Shown here piece by piece: positions 30,872-33,170 of a stretch of 33,170 nt of DNA (positions are counted from its first letter, which is position 1; every line of letters begins with the position of its first letter). The notes beneath the pieces are model-generated. The model had not been told where the DNA came from. It worked only from the letters and a program-made list of their open reading frames with translations, and made no database searches. This stretch comes from Flavobacteriia bacterium (GTDB lineage: Bacteria > Bacteroidota > Bacteroidia > Flavobacteriales_D > Crocinitomicaceae). The translations under genes were made by a program, and so were the position numbers. The stretch covers positions 1-33,170 of the forward strand of contig CANGOF010000021.1 of assembly GCA_947455515.1 (NCBI GenBank). The letters run 5' to 3'.

Positions 30872-32947
30872 ATGATAGTTCGTTTATTTTATTTTTTACT
30901 TTTTTTTCTCGTTTTACTAGGTAGTAATAGTGTATTTGCTCAGCCAAATGAAAGTTTTTCAGATTATATAGACTGGAGTTTTAGTTTGGAGAAGAAAGAT
31001 GCTTCGCATGCATATGTGGTTGCAAAGGCAAATATTGTAAAAGATTGGCACATTTATTCCATACATCATAATCCTGAGAAAGCTAGTTTTACTGGTATTC
31101 CTACGAGTTTTGTGTTTAAAACGTCAAAATTATATCGAACGGTAGGTACTTTGATTGAAGGGAAAAAGGCGATTACACACAAAGATGATTTAGGTATATC
31201 GCTTTATATTGAAAATTCAGTTGTTTACAAACAAGAGATTGAATTTTTGAGTAATCTACCGGTGGAAATAAAATTCAATTATAATTTTCAGTTGTGCGCG
31301 GTACAATGTTTGATGCCGACGGAGCAAGAAGGAAGTGTAAAAGCGACTGGATATGTAGGGGTGACGAGAGACGAGTTAAAGGTGACGGAAGATATTGTTA
31401 CATTTAAGACAGGAGATAGTGTTGTTAAAGAGAAGGTGATTAATAGTCAGGATGGTATAGCAACAAAAAATGGCAATCATAAAAAAGCGGTTGTAAAGGC
31501 TTCAAAACCGAAAGATGCACTTTGGATTGTGTTTTTCAAAGGTTTTGGAGGAGGATTGATCGCTTTGTTGACGCCTTGTGTTTTTCCAATGATTCCGATG
31601 ACGGTTACTTTCTTTACGAAACGGTCTAAGACACGTATGAAAGGGATATTCAATGCTTTGTTGTATGGGTTTTCCATCATTGTTATTTATGTGAGTTTAG
31701 GATTAATAATTACTGCTTTATTAGGTCCTACAGGATTGAATGATTTGTCGACCAACGTTTGGATGAATCTTATTTTCTTTGGGATATTTATCTTTTTCGC
31801 AGTTTCTTTTTTAGGTGCATTTGAAATTAGAATGCCAAATTCATGGGTAAACAAAGCGGATGGGAATGCCGATAAAGGCGGATTGATAGGAATCTTTTTT
31901 ATGGCATTTACCTTAAGCTTGGTTTCGTTTTCTTGTACAGGACCGATCATTGGAACATTGTTAGTAGATTCTGCAGCTGACGGAGCGTTATTGGCTCCAG
32001 CGATAGGGATGGGAGGATTTGCGATTGCTTTAGCCTTACCATTTACGTTGTTTGCAATCTTTCCAGGATGGTTAAATAGTTTACCACAATCTGGTGGGTG
32101 GTTAAATTCTGTAAAAGTTGTTCTTGGATTGTTGGAATTAGCATTGGCATTGAAATTTCTATCAGGAGTTGATTTAGCCTACCATTGGGGTATTTTAACG
32201 CGTGAATTGTTTGTTGCGGTTTGGATTGTTATTTTCTTTATCATTGGTTTTTACTTGTTAGGTAAATTGAAATTCTCACATGATTCGAACGTTGAACGTT
32301 TGTCTGTTACACGTTTTATGTTTGCTTTATCAGCGTTTATTTTTGCTGTATATCTTTTACCCGGAATGTGGGGCGCACCATTGCGTTTGATAGATGGAGT
32401 TGCACCTCCAAGAACGCATAGTGAAGATAATTTCCGATTTGTAAAAGGGGATACAGGAAGTTCTATAGCTAATGAAAGCGAGAATTTTAAGAAGTTCCGT
32501 CCATACATGCATGAGGTTGCAGATGGAAGTTTATTGACTTTTCATGATTTGGAAAAAGCAAAAGAGTATGCACGTTTGGAAGGCAAACCTATATTATTAG
32601 ATTTTACTGGACACAATTGTCCAAATTGTCGACGTACCGAGTCTACAGTATGGCTGAGTGAGGCTGTACATCCAATTTTAAAGGACGAGGTTGTAATTGT
32701 ATCATTGTATGTGGATGACCGTGAAAAATTACCTAAGTCGCAATGGAAGTACTCCAAAGCGATTCAAGGGATGATTAAAACGGTAGGGAATAAATGGTCG
32801 GATTATCAAGTAACACATTATGGACAGCTTTCACAGCCATTATATGTGATGATTGATGCAGAAGGGAATGATTTGACGGAGGCGATAGGGTATGAACCTA
32901 ATGTAGAAGTGTATAAACAGTTTTTGAAAAAGGGGTTGAACAAATAA
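30872..32947 (+). CDS. dsbD: Thiol:disulfide interchange protein, DsbD type
   Basis: Starting at ATG 30872 the protein has 691 residues and a proper signal peptide (M-I-V-R-L-F-Y-F to F-A-Q). An in-frame ATG at 30827 lies in the terminator hairpin and would add 15 polar residues before the signal, so it is rejected. It moves reducing power across the inner membrane: an N-terminal periplasmic domain with C142 and C146, a transmembrane domain of about eight helices with C236 in T-P-C-V-F-P and C355 in F-S-C-T-G-P, and a C-terminal thioredoxin-like domain with C583-P-N-C586. All three cysteine pairs are present, so it should be active. Likely used for cytochrome maturation or disulfide repair. 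Confidence 0.93.
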   Translation: MIVRLFYFLLFFLVLLGSNSVFAQPNESFSDYIDWSFSLEKKDASHAYVVAKANIVKDWHIYSIHHNPEKASFTGIPTSFVFKTSKLYRTVGTLIEGKKAITHKDDLGISLYIENSVVYKQEIEFLSNLPVEIKFNYNFQLCAVQCLMPTEQEGSVKATGYVGVTRDELKVTEDIVTFKTGDSVVKEKVINSQDGIATKNGNHKKAVVKASKPKDALWIVFFKGFGGGLIALLTPCVFPMIPMTVTFFTKRSKTRMKGIFNALLYGFSIIVIYVSLGLIITALLGPTGLNDLSTNVWMNLIFFGIFIFFAVSFLGAFEIRMPNSWVNKADGNADKGGLIGIFFMAFTLSLVSFSCTGPIIGTLLVDSAADGALLAPAIGMGGFAIALALPFTLFAIFPGWLNSLPQSGGWLNSVKVVLGLLELALALKFLSGVDLAYHWGILTRELFVAVWIVIFFIIGFYLLGKLKFSHDSNVERLSVTRFMFALSAFIFAVYLLPGMWGAPLRLIDGVAPPRTHSEDNFRFVKGDTGSSIANESENFKKFRPYMHEVADGSLLTFHDLEKAKEYARLEGKPILLDFTGHNCPNCRRTESTVWLSEAVHPILKDEVVIVSLYVDDREKLPKSQWKYSKAIQGMIKTVGNKWSDYQVTHYGQLSQPLYVMIDAEGNDLTEAIGYEPNVEVYKQFLKKGLNK

Positions 32948-33025
32948 ATCATTTTTTAAGAATAAATTTTTTCATAGTCTTTCTAAATTCCTGTTATTAA
33001 ATGGTTATTACTATTTAATTTTTTT

Positions 33026-33170
33026 GGTTCTATATGGAATACTGTGGGTAGTTAAACTTTAGCTTCCCTGCCACAAAGTAAATCATATTAATGAAGTTTT
33101 CAATGTTTCGATATCCTCTTGCTCTTTTTTTAGCCAACTGTATCTTCGAATTTATCCCCTCTAATATTCC
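33026..33170 (-). mobile_element. 3' end of an ISL3-family insertion sequence
   Basis: The last 145 bp hold the end of an ISL3-type transposase gene. The element end is placed at GGTTC (33026) on the grounds that ISL3 terminal repeats start with GG and that flanking DNA is AT-rich, as this family prefers; the candidate terminal repeat spans about 33026-33048 and contains the transposase stop codon. The other end is outside the window, so the inverted repeat and the 8-bp target duplication cannot be checked. The 78-bp gap between dsbD and this end shows nothing else. Confidence 0.65.
33030..33170 (-). CDS. ISL3-family transposase, C-terminal fragment
   Basis: The minus strand reads 46 codons open to the window edge and ends in TAG at 33030-33032. 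The peptide contains E-G-I-N-S-K-I-Q-L-A-K, R-A-R-G-Y-R-N, and F-I-N-M-I-Y-F-V-A-G-K-L, the conserved C-terminal block of ISL3 (IS204/IS1001/IS1096/IS1165) DDE transposases, with the last catalytic Glu likely in the E-G-I-N segment. The N-terminal part is cut by the window. No frameshift is seen in this part, so the copy could be active. Confidence 0.8.
   Translation of the reverse strand, partial: GILEGINSKIQLAKKRARGYRNIENFINMIYFVAGKLKFNYPQYSI

Noticed and set aside
1-33170. Defence system, prophage or toxin-antitoxin module
   Set aside because: No nuclease, helicase, integrase, capsid or toxin-like pair recognised; the MazG-like protein stands with isoprenoid and sugar genes, not with MazE/F.

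Overview
The window reads as a piece of a low-GC Bacteroidota chromosome, most likely order Flavobacteriales (a Crocinitomicaceae-like lineage is a guess). Four signs point there: a secreted protease with a type IX secretion C-terminal domain, a DUF4270 lipoprotein, many lipoproteins with SC or GC lipoboxes, and at least nine copies of the Bacteroidota -7 promoter element TAnnTTTG placed just upstream of genes. Coding is dense and no intergenic gap exceeds about 280 bases. I saw no rRNA, tRNA, CRISPR array or phage genes. One insertion sequence enters at the right edge.

Layout. 1-1.9 kb: small, poorly conserved genes on the minus strand (two lipoproteins, a small membrane protein) and a tiny basic protein on the plus strand. 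1.9-8.0 kb: minus-strand housekeeping genes, namely a deoxynucleoside kinase, a GH3-family acyl-adenylating enzyme with an exported partner and a 34-residue membrane peptide upstream, an RfaE2-type nucleotidyltransferase, an LPG-synthase-type membrane protein, panD and panC. 8.1-12.1 kb, plus strand: a protein made only of the N-terminal glycogen-synthase (GT5) domain, a DUF4270 lipoprotein and glmS, closed by a perfect 27-bp inverted-repeat terminator.

12.2-19.3 kb is the most distinctive region: a polyhydroxyalkanoate (PHA) locus split around a 129-bp divergent control region at 15490-15618. Leftward run phaB (acetoacetyl-CoA reductase), phaE and phaC (class III synthase), with a strong hairpin terminator between phaE and phaC. 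Rightward run a PhaJ-like (R)-enoyl-CoA hydratase, an alpha/beta hydrolase, 3-hydroxybutyrate dehydrogenase, a patatin-like lipase and a DUF2459 membrane protein, packed with gaps of -1 to 10 nt. Synthesis is on one arm and supply plus probable mobilisation on the other. No thiolase (phaA), classical phasin or recognised depolymerase is present.

19.4-21.6 kb: rmlA/rfbA, a short-chain polyprenyl diphosphate synthase and a MazG-like pyrophosphohydrolase, ended by a perfect hairpin. 21.7-25.4 kb, minus strand: a 929-residue T9SS-exported M43 metalloprotease with a domain inserted inside its catalytic unit, then dapD. 25.6-33.0 kb, plus strand: ruvX, def, a lipoprotein, a DUF1573 protein, pabB, tilS, a small conserved protein and dsbD. 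The last 145 bases are the 3' end of an ISL3-type element.

Structure beyond genes: terminators sit unusually close to the next start codon at three places (phaC, pabB, dsbD); at dsbD a promoter appears nested in the hairpin loop. A 20-32 bp intergenic repeat occurs three times, and two tandem-type repeats lie in other gaps.
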